Assembly: GCA_035544515.1 (NCBI GenBank)
Contig: DATKEG010000076.1
Span: forward strand, 1 to 11,834
DNA: 11,834 nt
Reading direction: 5' to 3'
Source: DATKEG01 sp035544515
GTDB lineage: Bacteria; Acidobacteriota; Vicinamibacteria; Fen-336
Shown here: positions 1 to 8,104 of the stretch, in pieces
Layout of the letters: every line of letters begins with the position of its first letter
Numbering within the stretch: position 1 is the first letter of the stretch
Position numbers and translations under genes: made by a program
The notes under the pieces: model-generated
What the model was told of the DNA's origin: nothing
What the model saw: only the letters and a program-made list of their open reading frames with translations
Database searches by the model: none

Positions 1-538
1 CGTTGACGAAGCGGCTGATCGCGCCCGCGAACACGAGCATGAAGGCCACCGCGACCATGACCGCGATCACCATCACCGCGAGCCGGTCCACCATGCCGAC
101 GGCCGTGATCACGGAATCGAGGGAGAACACGAGGTCGAGCAGGGTGATCTGGATCAGCACGCCGGCCATGGAGGGCGCCACCTTCTTCACCGCGTCCGCG
201 TGGCCTCCCTCGAGCTTGTCGTGGATCTCGTACGTGCTCTTGGCCAGGAGGAACAGCCCGCCGGCGATGAGCACGAGGTCGCGTCCCGAGATCTCCTGCC
301 CCAGCAGGGAGAAGAGCGGGGCGGTGAGGCGGATCAGCCAGGAGATCGAGAAGAGCAGGGCGATGCGCGCGACCATGGCCAGGAGCAGGCCGATCTTTCG
401 CGCGCGGTCCGCCTGGGCGGCGGGAAGCCTGTCGGCCAGGATGGAGATGAACACCACGTTGTCGATGCCGAGCACGATCTCGAGCACGGTCAGGGTGAGC
501 AGCCCCAGCCAGGCGTTCGGATCGCCGATCCAATCCAT
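1..538 (-). CDS. TerC family integral membrane protein (N-terminal part, runs off the left edge)
   Basis: About 179 residues are visible, running off the window before the stop codon. The start is ATG at 538-536, preceded by a strong Shine-Dalgarno GAGGAGG (complement of 546-552) with a 7-nt spacer. The protein is hydrophobic with several membrane segments. It carries two acidic-residue-containing membrane motifs typical of TerC: EIVLGIDNVVFIS near residues 20-32 and LLDLVFSLDSVITAVGM near 133-149. Proteins of this family (TerC/Alx/YkoY type) sit in the inner membrane and are linked to tellurite resistance or, in better-studied members, to manganese export. The substrate here cannot be told. 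The gene follows thiD after 54 nt. No other ter genes are visible, so a general metal-homeostasis role is more likely than a tellurite operon. Family assignment is secure; function is inference. Confidence 0.9.
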   Translation of the reverse strand, partial: MDWIGDPNAWLGLLTLTVLEIVLGIDNVVFISILADRLPAAQADRARKIGLLLAMVARIALLFSISWLIRLTAPLFSLLGQEISGRDLVLIAGGLFLLAKSTYEIHDKLEGGHADAVKKVAPSMAGVLIQITLLDLVFSLDSVITAVGMVDRLAVMVIAVMVAVAFMLVFAGAISRFVN

Positions 539-545
539 GCGGTGG

Positions 546-552
546 CCTCCTC
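546..552 (-). promoter_or_regulatory. Ribosome binding site of the TerC-family gene
   Basis: GAGGAGG on the minus strand lies 7 nt upstream of the ATG at 538. It is the strongest Shine-Dalgarno in the window and fixes the start of the TerC-family gene. Confidence 0.75.
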
Positions 553-592
553 GGGCCTCCTAGTCTAACCGCCGGAGCCGGCGCCAGGAGGG

Positions 593-1383
<791 letters not shown>

Positions 1384-1387
<4 letters not shown>

Positions 1388-2001
1388 GGCAGCGCTCCGG
1401 CCGGGGCGCCCGGCGTGGCGGGCCGGACGCGCTCCTGGAAGCTCATGAACATCCGGTAGGTCAGTCCCCAGATCACGAGCTCCTCGACGCGCAGGCAGGG
1501 GAACCGCAGCGTGTCGCCCTGGTGCTCGTAGTCCAGGGTGGAGTGGCGGGTCGGGCCGAGCAGGTCGTCCAGCGGCAGCCAGTGCACGCTGCACACTTCC
1601 GGGCTCAGCACGGGCACGGCGTCGCCCTGCAGCCGGAACACGAACGGGCTGATGGCCAGGTCCAGCGGCCGCATGCGCGCCATGGCGCGCACCTCGTCGA
1701 GCGCGCCGAGGTGCTCGGCCTGGGCCTCGAGGTCGAGGCCGACCTCCTCGCGCGTCTCGCGCAGCGCGGTGGCGCGCAGGTCGGCGTCGCCCGGCTCCGC
1801 GCGGCCGCCCGGGAAGGCCATCTGTCCCGACCATGGGTCGGCCGGGTGCTCCGCGCGCCGTATGAACAGGATCTCGATGGACGCTCGGCCCTCGCGCAGC
1901 ACCACCGCCACGGCCGCGTGCGCCGTGACCGGCTCCACGACTCGTTGGGGCGGCCGCGACCGCAGGGCGGCGCGGATGTCCGGCCAGCTCACGCGCTCCA
2001 T
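1384..2001 (-). CDS. Nudix hydrolase, CoA-diphosphatase type (NudL/NUDT7-like)
   Basis: This is a 205-residue predicted cytoplasmic Nudix hydrolase. The block before the Nudix box, LFIRRA (45-50) followed by PWSGQMAFPGGR (56-67), matches the extra signature of the CoA pyrophosphatase subgroup. The Nudix box core RETREEVGL (81-89) carries the metal-binding glutamates. As in NudL, the first Glu of the generic box is not at the usual spacing. A C-terminal VIWGLTYRM (176-184) is also typical of this subgroup, whose members cleave CoA or acyl-CoA to phosphopantetheine and 3',5'-ADP. The start is ATG at 2001, with only a weak Shine-Dalgarno. The stop TGA overlaps the proposed CTG start of thiD by 4 nt, so the two are probably translationally coupled. 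That partnership leaves open a pyrophosphatase role on a thiamine intermediate. Family is certain; substrate is inferred. Confidence 0.92.
1395..1398 (-). promoter_or_regulatory. Ribosome binding site supporting the CTG start of thiD
   Basis: GGAG on the minus strand, inside the 3' end of the Nudix gene, lies 7 nt upstream of the CTG at 1387. It favours CTG over the downstream GTG as the thiD initiator. Confidence 0.5.
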
Positions 2002-2059
2002 GCGCCGATCTTACCGCCGGCGGCCGTGGGCGCCCGGCGCGGGGCCGCGATCTCCTCGT

Positions 2060-2512
2060 CTACCTCGTGCCGCCCTTGTCCACGAGAGACCGCACGTAGA
2101 GCACGAGGCGCCAGCGGTCCTCCTCCGACACCTCGGACCCGACGCCGGGCATCACGATGCGGCCGCCCGGCCGCCAGCCCGCGCCGATCTTCCAGAACAT
2201 CTCGCCGTCGGTGAGGCCGGCCTGGACCTCGGGCTTCGAGAGGTCGCGCGGCGCGAAGCCGCTGCGCCGCGCGTGCAGGCGCGCGCTCGGACCGTCGCCC
2301 CTGCCCTGCTCGCCATGGCACGTGACGCAGTGCTTGACGAACAGGCTCCGGCCCTTCTTCAGGTGCTCGGCGTTGGTCGCGCTCAGGGTGTTGACCACGC
2401 CGCGGGCGGCGGGCGGTGCCACCCACTCGTCCACGGACTGGGCCAGCCCGGCCACCGTGCCTGCCGCGCCGACGGCCACCACCACCGCTACGAATCTCCG
2501 CCACCATTCCAT
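2060..2512 (-). CDS. Secreted monohaem cytochrome c
   Basis: A 150-residue class I-type cytochrome c. It has an N-terminal signal sequence or membrane anchor (basic MEWWRR, then a hydrophobic stretch to about residue 25), one haem-binding CVTCH (residues 62-66) and a probable axial methionine in VMPGVG (Met121). The C-terminal helix contains EEDRWRLVLYVRSL. The sequence between resembles small periplasmic cytochromes with GxGDGP after the haem motif (here GRGDGP, 70-75). Its likely role is periplasmic electron transfer; donor and acceptor are unknown, since no oxidase or dehydrogenase lies nearby. The ATG at 2512 has GGGAG (complement of 2518-2522) 5 nt upstream. A possible promoter lies just upstream. 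The gap to the Nudix gene is 58 nt, GC-rich and without a T-run terminator, so read-through is possible. Confidence 0.9.
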   Translation of the reverse strand: MEWWRRFVAVVVAVGAAGTVAGLAQSVDEWVAPPAARGVVNTLSATNAEHLKKGRSLFVKHCVTCHGEQGRGDGPSARLHARRSGFAPRDLSKPEVQAGLTDGEMFWKIGAGWRPGGRIVMPGVGSEVSEEDRWRLVLYVRSLVDKGGTR

Positions 2513-2538
2513 GCCGACTCCCAGGACGAGGCGTCCGC

Positions 2539-2568
2539 ATTGTATGGGGAGGTGGGAGCGGCCGTCGG
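2539..2568 (-). promoter_or_regulatory. Possible sigma70-like promoter for the cytochrome c gene
   Basis: On the minus strand a TACAAT (complement of 2539-2544; 5 of 6 bases match TATAAT) lies 26 nt upstream of the cytochrome start. It is preceded at 18-nt spacing by CCGACG (complement of 2563-2568), a weak match to TTGACA. It lies in the 119-nt intergenic gap 2513-2631, the only clearly less GC-rich gap in the window. The -35 element is poor, so this is tentative. Confidence 0.3.
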
Positions 2569-2631
2569 GACGGATGTGAGGCCGCGTCGCAGTCCTTGGT
2601 CCGAACCGCGGCCAAACTATGTAGAAAACGA

Positions 2632-3231
2632 TTAGAAAATGATCGACAAGCCGGCCGTCGCCCGCCAGAAATCGAAGCTGCCGAAGTCGAGCTCGAACTC
2701 GCCGTCGGGCTCGGGGTCACCGATGTTGCGGAAGTACCGTACGTCACCGCGCAGGCCGAAGCTCTCCCCCAGCGGAACGATCAGGCCGACACCGGCGTTG
2801 ACCGCGAAGTCGTTGCGGTCGACCTCGAAGAACTCGTTCGCGTCTTTCACGCGGGACCGCATCAGCCCGCCCCCGCCGGACAGATACAGACGCCCGCGCG
2901 CGCCGATGGGCGCGTTGAGGACGAGGTTGCCCATGAGGGTGGACAGGTTGTTGTCCGGCTGCACCGTGTCGTCGCCGCCGAAGAAGTCCGGGCTGTACGC
3001 GAAGTCCACTTCGAACCCGAGCGCGCCATCGCCCAGGAAGCCGAGGCTCAAGCCGTACACCCCGTGCCGCCCGTCGAAGTCGAAGCCTCCGGTACCGCCG
3101 TCGATCACGTCGAGGTCACCGCCGAACACGATGCCGCCGTAAGCGGTGAGGATCGTGTCCGCCTGGGCGGCAGGTGCGGCCAGGGCCGCCGCCAGCGACA
3201 CGCACAGGGTGAAGGTCGTTCGCACTCGCAT
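2632..3231 (-). CDS. Small outer-membrane beta-barrel protein
   Basis: A 199-residue protein with a clear Sec signal peptide (basic MRVR, hydrophobic core, probable cleavage after AQA at residue 24). The mature part is rich in glycine and alternating hydrophobic/aromatic stretches typical of 8-stranded barrels, such as YGGIVFGG (31-38), HGVYGLSLGFLG (56-67), LGFEVDFAYS (71-80), RLYLSGGGGL (114-123) and GLRGDVRYF (159-167). It ends in a hydrophobic strand with terminal Phe (GLSIIF), the usual outer-membrane assembly signal. The start is ATG at 3231, with a GGAGGGAG purine stretch about 10 nt upstream. It resembles generic OmpA/OmpW-like porin-family barrels; no ligand can be named. It follows iolC after 173 nt, so membership of the inositol operon is doubtful. 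Confidence 0.85.
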   Translation of the reverse strand: MRVRTTFTLCVSLAAALAAPAAQADTILTAYGGIVFGGDLDVIDGGTGGFDFDGRHGVYGLSLGFLGDGALGFEVDFAYSPDFFGGDDTVQPDNNLSTLMGNLVLNAPIGARGRLYLSGGGGLMRSRVKDANEFFEVDRNDFAVNAGVGLIVPLGESFGLRGDVRYFRNIGDPEPDGEFELDFGSFDFWRATAGLSIIF

Positions 3232-3404
3232 TGATGCTCAGCTCCCTCCAGGCCGCCCGGCCAGGCCGCCGCCGCTACTCGTCTGCGACGTTCGCCGCCG
3301 GCTGGCCTTTGCCTGGCAATGACCATGTGGCCCCGTGCGTATCGCAGCAAGATGAGTGCCACCCCCGCGGGCCGGGTGGACCATCCGGGAAATCGGCAAG
3401 TGGT
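3232..3404. other. 173-nt intergenic gap between iolC and the beta-barrel gene
   Basis: This is the longest non-coding stretch in the window. On the minus strand it holds the purine-rich ribosome binding region of the beta-barrel gene near its 3232 end. I see no convincing -10/-35 pair, no stem-loop followed by a T-run, and no tRNA-like fold. Its length suggests a transcription break after iolC, but the sequence itself does not prove one. Confidence 0.5.
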
Positions 3405-4352
3405 TCAGGATCGAGCCGGGGGGTTCGCGGCCAGAAGGGTCTGCAGCTCCCGCTCGTAGGGCATGGCGTCGGAGCAGCCGACCCGGCTCACCACCACCGC
3501 GGCCGCCGCGTTGCCCAGCCGCAGGCACTCGGCCAGCGGCCGCCCGCGATGGAGGGCGTACAGGAAGCCCGCGGCGAACCCGTCCCCCGCCCCGATCGTG
3601 CTCGCCACCTCCACCTCGAACGGCGGGGCGAAGGACGAGCCCTCGCGCGTGTGCGCCTCCACGCCGCGCTCGCCCAGCTTGCGCACGAGGAGACCCGCCC
3701 CCGCGTCGAGAACCTGGCGGACCTGGCCGGTCGACTCGCGCGCGCCCGTGAGCAGCTCGAGCTCGTCCTCGTTGCCGATCACCACGTCCGCGAACCGAAG
3801 CGCCCGCTGCGCCTGCCGGCCGGCCTCCCCGGGCGACGGCCAGGAGCTGGCGCGGTAGTCCACGTCGAGGACGGTGCGCGCGGAAGCGGCGCGCGCCGCC
3901 TCCAGCGCGTCGAGCGTCCCCTGGCGCGAGGGGTCGGCCGCCAGGCTCGTGCCGTTCGTGATGAACAGACCCGCCTGGCGCACGTAGTCCAGCTCCGCCG
4001 GCCCGACCACCACGCGCGTGTCCGCGGCTTCGCGCCGGTAGAAGACCTGGGGGAAGCGGTCGGGCGGCGAGACCTCGGTGAGGCAGAGGGACGTGTTGTA
4101 GCCGGCCACGCGCCGGACACGAGAGGTGTCGACCGCTTCACCCTGCAGGAACCCCAGGAGGTAGTCGGCCAGGGCGTCGTCGCCCAGCGCGCCGATCATG
4201 CCCACGCGCAGGCCCAGGCGGGCCAGGCCGACCGCCATGTTGGCGCTCGAGCCGCCGAGCTTGCGCTCGAAGCGCTCGACCCGGGGCAGCGGCCGGTGGT
4301 GGTCGAGCGCGTAGAGGTCGTAGCCGATGCGCCCGAGGACGCAGACCTCCAC
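3405..4352 (-). CDS. iolC: 5-dehydro-2-deoxygluconokinase IolC (PfkB family)
   Basis: A 315-residue cytoplasmic PfkB-type sugar kinase, assigned as IolC. It phosphorylates 2-deoxy-5-keto-D-gluconate to the 6-phosphate in myo-inositol breakdown. Visible motifs are VLGRIGYDLY (5-14), the family GG at 33-34 followed by SSANMAVGLARLG, DVDYRASSW (163-171) on the substrate-binding side, NEDELELLTG (194-203) and the C-terminal anion-hole/catalytic STIGAGDGF (251-259), with Asp257 as the expected base. The start is GTG at 4352, giving MEVCVLGRIG; the Shine-Dalgarno is weak (GGGAAG about 10 nt upstream). It lies 7 nt after the aldolase gene and is the last gene of the tight cluster. In many Gram-negatives IolC is fused to an aldolase domain; here it is a stand-alone kinase. 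The kinase family is certain; the substrate rests on similarity and operon context. Confidence 0.9.
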   Translation of the reverse strand: MEVCVLGRIGYDLYALDHHRPLPRVERFERKLGGSSANMAVGLARLGLRVGMIGALGDDALADYLLGFLQGEAVDTSRVRRVAGYNTSLCLTEVSPPDRFPQVFYRREAADTRVVVGPAELDYVRQAGLFITNGTSLAADPSRQGTLDALEAARAASARTVLDVDYRASSWPSPGEAGRQAQRALRFADVVIGNEDELELLTGARESTGQVRQVLDAGAGLLVRKLGERGVEAHTREGSSFAPPFEVEVASTIGAGDGFAAGFLYALHRGRPLAECLRLGNAAAAVVVSRVGCSDAMPYERELQTLLAANPPARS

Positions 4353-4359
4353 CGGGGGC

Positions 4360-5406
4360 CTACTTCCCGCGGCGGCGCGCGCGCGGCCGCGCCGGCCGGG
4401 GAACGGGGGCTTCCGCGAGCGCCTGCGCGGCTTCGGCCCGCCCGGCTCCGCGGTGCACGATGCGTGTCAGGGCGCGGCACATGGGCAGGGGGTCCCCCTC
4501 GCCGGGGAAGAGGAGGTTGCGCCCGATGATGGCGCCGCGGACGTTCGGGCCCGCCGCCATCCCGTCCGCGAAGTCGCGCAGGGTGTCGAGCGGGCTCTCG
4601 CGCGCGGGGCCGCCGAGGAGCAGCACGGGCAGCGTGGTCGCCCGGCTCACGCGGTCGAAGCCGTCGCCGTAGGGCAGCTTGAGCCAGACGTGCGCCGAGG
4701 ACTCGCCCAGGGCGGCGCCGATCCCGCACTGCCGGACGAGCGTGGCCGCGTCCTTGGCCGGGTGGAAGCCGTCCGGCGTGCGCGCGACGCCGAGCGGCTC
4801 GAGGAACGCGGCCAGGCCGCGGCGTCGCAGCGCGTTGAGGGCCTGCGCGCAGGCCAGGATGGTGCGCCCGGACGCGGCGTCCTGGGGGTCGAGGCGGTAC
4901 ATCATCTTGCCGCCGTCGGCGCGCAACTCCGCCAGGCGTTCCGCGGTCATCCCGGTGAAGGTGTCCTCCATCTCGAACGCGGCCCCGGCCAGGCCGCCGC
5001 GGTTCATGCTGCCCACGAGCACGCGGTCGTCCAGGAAGCCCCGGCCGGTCGCCCGACGCTCCAGATGGCTCAGGATGAGCAGCTCCTCGAGAACGTCGGC
5101 CGTGCCCATGACGCCGTCGAGAAGCGGGTCGTCGAAGACGCGCCGCGCGCGCGCGAGCAGCTCGTGGCGGTTCCCCATGGCCAGCGCGTCGCCCCGGATC
5201 TGGTTGACCCCGCGACCGGGATGGTCGAGCGCGAGCAGGACGAGGCGCCCCTTGCGGGCGAGCCGGCCGCGGCGCGCGCGCCGGCGGGCCTCCTTGAGAA
5301 TCCACTTGGGATGCTCGACCCGGACGTCGGTGATCTCCTGGAAGAGGGTGGAGGGCAGGACGTCCTCGGCCGAGAACGCGCGCCGGTCCGTGGTCGTGGT
5401 GGTCAA
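4360..5406 (-). CDS. Cgl0158-type (beta/alpha)8-barrel aldolase, probable 5-dehydro-2-deoxyphosphogluconate aldolase
   Basis: A 348-residue class I aldolase-like TIM-barrel protein of the type named after Cgl0158, found in the Corynebacterium iol cluster and sometimes labelled deoxyribose-phosphate aldolase. Motifs are LLALDHPGRG (57-66), GSMNRGGLAGAAFE (132-145), DGGKMMYRLD (164-173), AFLEPLG (200-206), VWLKLPYG (240-247) with Lys243 as the likely Schiff-base lysine, LLLGGP (262-267) and AIIGRNLLF (292-300), a phosphate-binding type loop. It should split 2-deoxy-5-keto-gluconate 6-phosphate into dihydroxyacetone phosphate and malonate semialdehyde, the IolJ step, which no other gene here covers. 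The start is TTG at 5406. No ATG or GTG is available near the N terminus, and GAGG overlapping the iolD stop (TGAGG) sits 8 nt upstream. The C-terminal tail (from about 330) is Pro/Arg-rich. Fold is secure; the reaction is inferred from context. Confidence 0.85.
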   Translation of the reverse strand: MTTTTTDRRAFSAEDVLPSTLFQEITDVRVEHPKWILKEARRRARRGRLARKGRLVLLALDHPGRGVNQIRGDALAMGNRHELLARARRVFDDPLLDGVMGTADVLEELLILSHLERRATGRGFLDDRVLVGSMNRGGLAGAAFEMEDTFTGMTAERLAELRADGGKMMYRLDPQDAASGRTILACAQALNALRRRGLAAFLEPLGVARTPDGFHPAKDAATLVRQCGIGAALGESSAHVWLKLPYGDGFDRVSRATTLPVLLLGGPARESPLDTLRDFADGMAAGPNVRGAIIGRNLLFPGEGDPLPMCRALTRIVHRGAGRAEAAQALAEAPVPRPARPRARRRGK

Positions 5407-5414
5407 GGCCGTGG

Positions 5415-5418
5415 CCTC
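5415..5418 (-). promoter_or_regulatory. Ribosome binding site supporting the TTG start of the aldolase gene
   Basis: GAGG on the minus strand overlaps the TGA stop of iolD (TGAGG) and lies 8 nt upstream of the TTG at 5406. It supports TTG as the initiator and suggests re-initiation after iolD. Confidence 0.5.
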
Positions 5419-7285
5419 AATGGTGGAAGCGGCGGCGGGTGACGGCCTGGTCGTAGCGGGCCCGCGCCGCTTGCACCGCCTCCGAGGAGGAGGCCTGGGA
5501 GACCGGCACGTCCCACCAGGAGTAGCCGGGCAGGGGCGTGTGCGGCTCGACCGGGACGTAGACGAGCGCGGTGCGCGACTCCTGCCGGGCCTGGGCCAGC
5601 GCCCGGCGCAGGCCGTCCTCGCTGTCCGCGCAGAAGGTCGCCGCCCCCAGGCTCTGCGCGTTGGCCACGTAGTCGACGGCCAGAACCGGGCCCTCCAGCC
5701 GCCGGCTGCCCGCGTCGCGCTCGCGGAACTCGTTGCCGAACCCGGCGCTGCCGCACGAGCGCTGCAGGTTGTGGATGCAGTCGTAGCCGTGGTTGTCGAA
5801 CAGCACGAGCGTGAGCTTGCGGCCTTCCTGCACCGAGGTGACGATCTCCTGGCTCAGCATCAGGTAGCTTCCGTCGCCCAGGAGGGCGTAGACATCGCGC
5901 TCGGGCCGCGCCATCTTGACGCCCAGAGCGCCCGCGATCTCGTAGCCCATGCAGGAGTAGCCGTATTCGGAATGGTAGTCGCCCGGCGCCTTGCTCTTCC
6001 ACAGCTTGTGCAGGTCGCCGGGCAGCCCTCCCGCGGCGTGGACGATGGTGGCCTCCGGCCCCAGCTCCTCGTGGAGCACGCGGATGACCTCGCTCGCGTG
6101 CATGCGCCCGCCGTCGCGGGTGGGATGAACCATGGCCTGGTACTCGCGCTCCCACTCCTCGCGCAGCGCGGCCACGCGGCCGGCGTAGTCCGCCGCCACG
6201 CGGTGCCCGCCGAGCGCCGCCGCCAGCTCCTCCAGCACGGCGCGCGCGTCCCCGACCAGGGGCAGGGCGCCGTGCTTCTGCGCGTCGTGGGCGTCCACGT
6301 TCACGGCCACGAAGCGCACGCCCGGGTCCTGGAACTGGGTCTTGGACGCGGTGGTGAAGTCGCCCAGGCGCGTGCCCAGGCAGAGCACGAGGTCGGCTTC
6401 GGCGGCCAGGCGGTTGGCGGCCAGCGTGCCGGTGACGCCCACCGCCCCCAGGCCGAGGGGGTGGGACTCGGCGAGCGCGCTCTTGCCGGCCTGGGTCACC
6501 CCCACGGCGATGCCGGTGCGCTCGGCGAGCGCGCGCAGCGCCGCTTCGGCCTCGGAGTAGTACACGCCCCCGCCCGCCACGATGAACGGCCGCCGCGCGC
6601 GGCGGACGAGGTCCGCGGCGGCGGCGAGGGCGTCGCCGTCCGCCCGCGCGCGGGCGATGCGCTGCACGCGCTTCTCGAAGAAGGCCGCGGGGTAGTCGTA
6701 GGCCTCGGCCTGCACGTCCTGGGGCAAGGCGATGGTGACCGCGCCCATGGTGGCCGGGTTGCCCAGCACGCGCACGGCCTCGGGCAGCGCGGCCAGGAGC
6801 TGCTCGGGCCGGTTGATGCGGTCCCAGTAGCGCGAGACCGGACGGAAACAGTCGTTGACGCTCAGGTCCATGCTGTGCGGCGACTCGAGCTGCTGCAGCA
6901 CGGGATTCGGAAGCCGGTTGGCGAAGACGTCGCCCGGCAGGAGCAGCACCGGCAGGCGGTTGACGGTGGCGGTGGCCGCGCCGGTCACCATGTTCGTGGC
7001 GCCTGGTCCGATGGAGCTGGTGCAGGCGAACGTGCCCAGGCCCCGGCGCGCCTTGGCGAACGCCGTCGCCGTGTGCACCATGGCCTGCTCGTTCTTGGCC
7101 TGGTGGTAGGGAAGCCCGGCCCCGGCGCGCTCCTCGAGCGCCTGGCCCACGCCGGCCACGTTGCCGTGGCCGAAGATGCCGAACACCCCGTTGATCAGCC
7201 GGTGTTCCCGGCCGTCGCGCTCCACGTATTGCCGCTCGAGGAACTCCACGAGCGCTCCCGCCATGGTCAGCCTGCGCGTGGTCAT
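5417..7285 (-). CDS. iolD: 3D-(3,5/4)-trihydroxycyclohexane-1,2-dione hydrolase IolD (TPP-dependent)
   Basis: A 622-residue thiamine-diphosphate enzyme that opens the inositol-derived ring to give 5-deoxyglucuronate; close to the length of characterised IolD (about 640). The N-terminal TPP-binding half contains LINGVFGIFGHGNVAG (30-45) and KNEQAMVHTA (64-73), where Glu66 is the expected cofactor-activating residue. It also has the IolD-like segment SSIGPGATNMVTGAA (90-104). The central domain contains FIVAGGGVYYSEA (234-246). The C-terminal half has the TPP motif GDGSYLMLSQEI (470-481), closing with DNHG (Asn498). The start is ATG at 7285, giving MTTRRLTMAG, with AAGGAG 10 nt upstream. This ATG overlaps the iolB stop by 4 nt (ATGA), indicating translational coupling. 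The frame stays open upstream, but only as an iolB shadow. Very likely a genuine IolD. Confidence 0.95.
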   Translation of the reverse strand: MTTRRLTMAGALVEFLERQYVERDGREHRLINGVFGIFGHGNVAGVGQALEERAGAGLPYHQAKNEQAMVHTATAFAKARRGLGTFACTSSIGPGATNMVTGAATATVNRLPVLLLPGDVFANRLPNPVLQQLESPHSMDLSVNDCFRPVSRYWDRINRPEQLLAALPEAVRVLGNPATMGAVTIALPQDVQAEAYDYPAAFFEKRVQRIARARADGDALAAAADLVRRARRPFIVAGGGVYYSEAEAALRALAERTGIAVGVTQAGKSALAESHPLGLGAVGVTGTLAANRLAAEADLVLCLGTRLGDFTTASKTQFQDPGVRFVAVNVDAHDAQKHGALPLVGDARAVLEELAAALGGHRVAADYAGRVAALREEWEREYQAMVHPTRDGGRMHASEVIRVLHEELGPEATIVHAAGGLPGDLHKLWKSKAPGDYHSEYGYSCMGYEIAGALGVKMARPERDVYALLGDGSYLMLSQEIVTSVQEGRKLTLVLFDNHGYDCIHNLQRSCGSAGFGNEFRERDAGSRRLEGPVLAVDYVANAQSLGAATFCADSEDGLRRALAQARQESRTALVYVPVEPHTPLPGYSWWDVPVSQASSSEAVQAARARYDQAVTRRRFHH

Positions 7286-7290
7286 AGCCC
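7278..7290 (-). repeat. 13-bp identical gene-junction sequence, copy 1 (iolB/iolD)
   Basis: GGGCTATGACCAC on the minus strand contains the iolB stop and iolD start in an ATGA overlap. The same 13 bp recur at 9210-9222, at the iolE/oxidoreductase junction. It encodes the same Leu-stop and MTT start in both places. Confidence 0.6.
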
Positions 7291-8103
7291 CGGCACTCCT
7301 TCCGGCCGCCAGCCCTGTTTCGACGGGTCGAGCACCCATGCGTGCTCCGGCGTGAAATGGAACCCCGTGTACCGGTTGCCCGGGAGGTGGCGGACGATCC
7401 AGATGTAGTACATGCCGTAACCCGGCGCCGAGACCTGGGCGTGGGACAGCCCGTCCGTGATCTTGAGCGTGTCGAAGCCGCGGACCTTGTAGACGTCCTC
7501 GCCCAGCTCCGCGTGGCCGTAGCCCTGCGGAAGCGTGAAGCGGTAGTGGTAGACCTCCGGCTGCGCGTGGTGGTGAGGCGGGTAGCTCGACCAGCGGCCG
7601 GGGACGTTGACCACCTCGCCGAGGACCAGGTTCGCCTGCTTCCGGTTCGTGTCGTCGAAGACGAGCCGCACGTTGCGCAGGCTCGCGTTCTGCACCAGCC
7701 CCCGGCCGCGGTACTCGGGCGGGACCTGCGCCGGCTCGAACAGCCTGGGCGCGAAGGTCTCCTCGTTGGTGGCGCGCGCCACCGCCCACTCCGACCAGGC
7801 GCCGAGGGTCCGGATCCGCACGTTCGTCCTGGCGGGCACGTGGAGCGCGGTCGGCGGCTCGTCGAAGAGCGACCCGCGCGCGACCCGCGCCTGCCCGCCG
7901 TCCCAGGCCATCTCGGCCTCGCCGTCCAGGAGGAGCCAGGCCGTCTCCTTGCCGTGCGTCTCGTCGAGCAGCGAGCCCTCCCGCGCGCGCACGATGCCGA
8001 AGTCGACGCCGGTGTCGAGCACGGCCTCGCCCTCGCGCGTGAGCGGCGTGTGCCCTTCGCCGAAGCCGCCGCGGAACGAGTCGATGAGGGCGGGCGAGCG
8101 CAC
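7282..8103 (-). CDS. iolB: 5-deoxy-glucuronate isomerase IolB
   Basis: A 273-residue bicupin-type metal enzyme that isomerises 5-deoxyglucuronate to 2-deoxy-5-keto-D-gluconate. The diagnostic metal-site region is GRWSSYPPHHH (169-179) followed by Glu183 in PEVYHYRF (182-189). Later come GYGHAELGED (194-203), DGLSHAQVSAPGYGMYYIWIVRHL (217-240, partly quoted as seen) and a C-terminal PEHAWVLDP (252-260), all typical of IolB. Length equals the usual 270-290. The start is GTG at 8103, a single base after the stop of the upstream oxidoreductase gene, with AGAGG 5 nt upstream. Its own stop overlaps the iolD start. The tight packing on both sides marks it as an operon core gene. Confidence 0.95.
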   Translation of the reverse strand: MRSPALIDSFRGGFGEGHTPLTREGEAVLDTGVDFGIVRAREGSLLDETHGKETAWLLLDGEAEMAWDGGQARVARGSLFDEPPTALHVPARTNVRIRTLGAWSEWAVARATNEETFAPRLFEPAQVPPEYRGRGLVQNASLRNVRLVFDDTNRKQANLVLGEVVNVPGRWSSYPPHHHAQPEVYHYRFTLPQGYGHAELGEDVYKVRGFDTLKITDGLSHAQVSAPGYGMYYIWIVRHLPGNRYTGFHFTPEHAWVLDPSKQGWRPEGVPGL

Positions 8104-8104
8104 C

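Noticed and set aside
539..592. Small GC hairpin (CGCCG-GCTC-CGGCG on the minus strand) between thiD and the TerC gene, considered as a terminator.
   Set aside because: The stem is only 5 bp and no T-run follows; such repeats are common in this composition.
1388..1834. Upstream extension of ThiD to 413 residues.
   Set aside because: The extra N terminus is the out-of-frame shadow of the Nudix gene; ThiD motifs begin only at 1387.
2622..2640. AT-rich pocket with TAGAAAA twice at an 11-bp period after the beta-barrel gene, considered as a terminator or binding site.
   Set aside because: No stable stem precedes the T-rich part on the minus strand, and one copy overlaps the stop codon; two short copies are not enough for an operator.
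4679..7408. Long plus-strand open frame (909 codons), and a similar 432-codon one at 3231-4529.
   Set aside because: Both lie antisense to well-recognised iol genes, have low-complexity Arg/Ala/Gly/His-rich products with no motifs, and are expected in very GC-rich DNA where stops are rare.
7286..7789. Upstream extension of IolD to 790 residues.
   Set aside because: It is an out-of-frame iolB shadow; the ATG at 7285 gives the normal IolD N terminus, an ATGA overlap and a good ribosome binding site.
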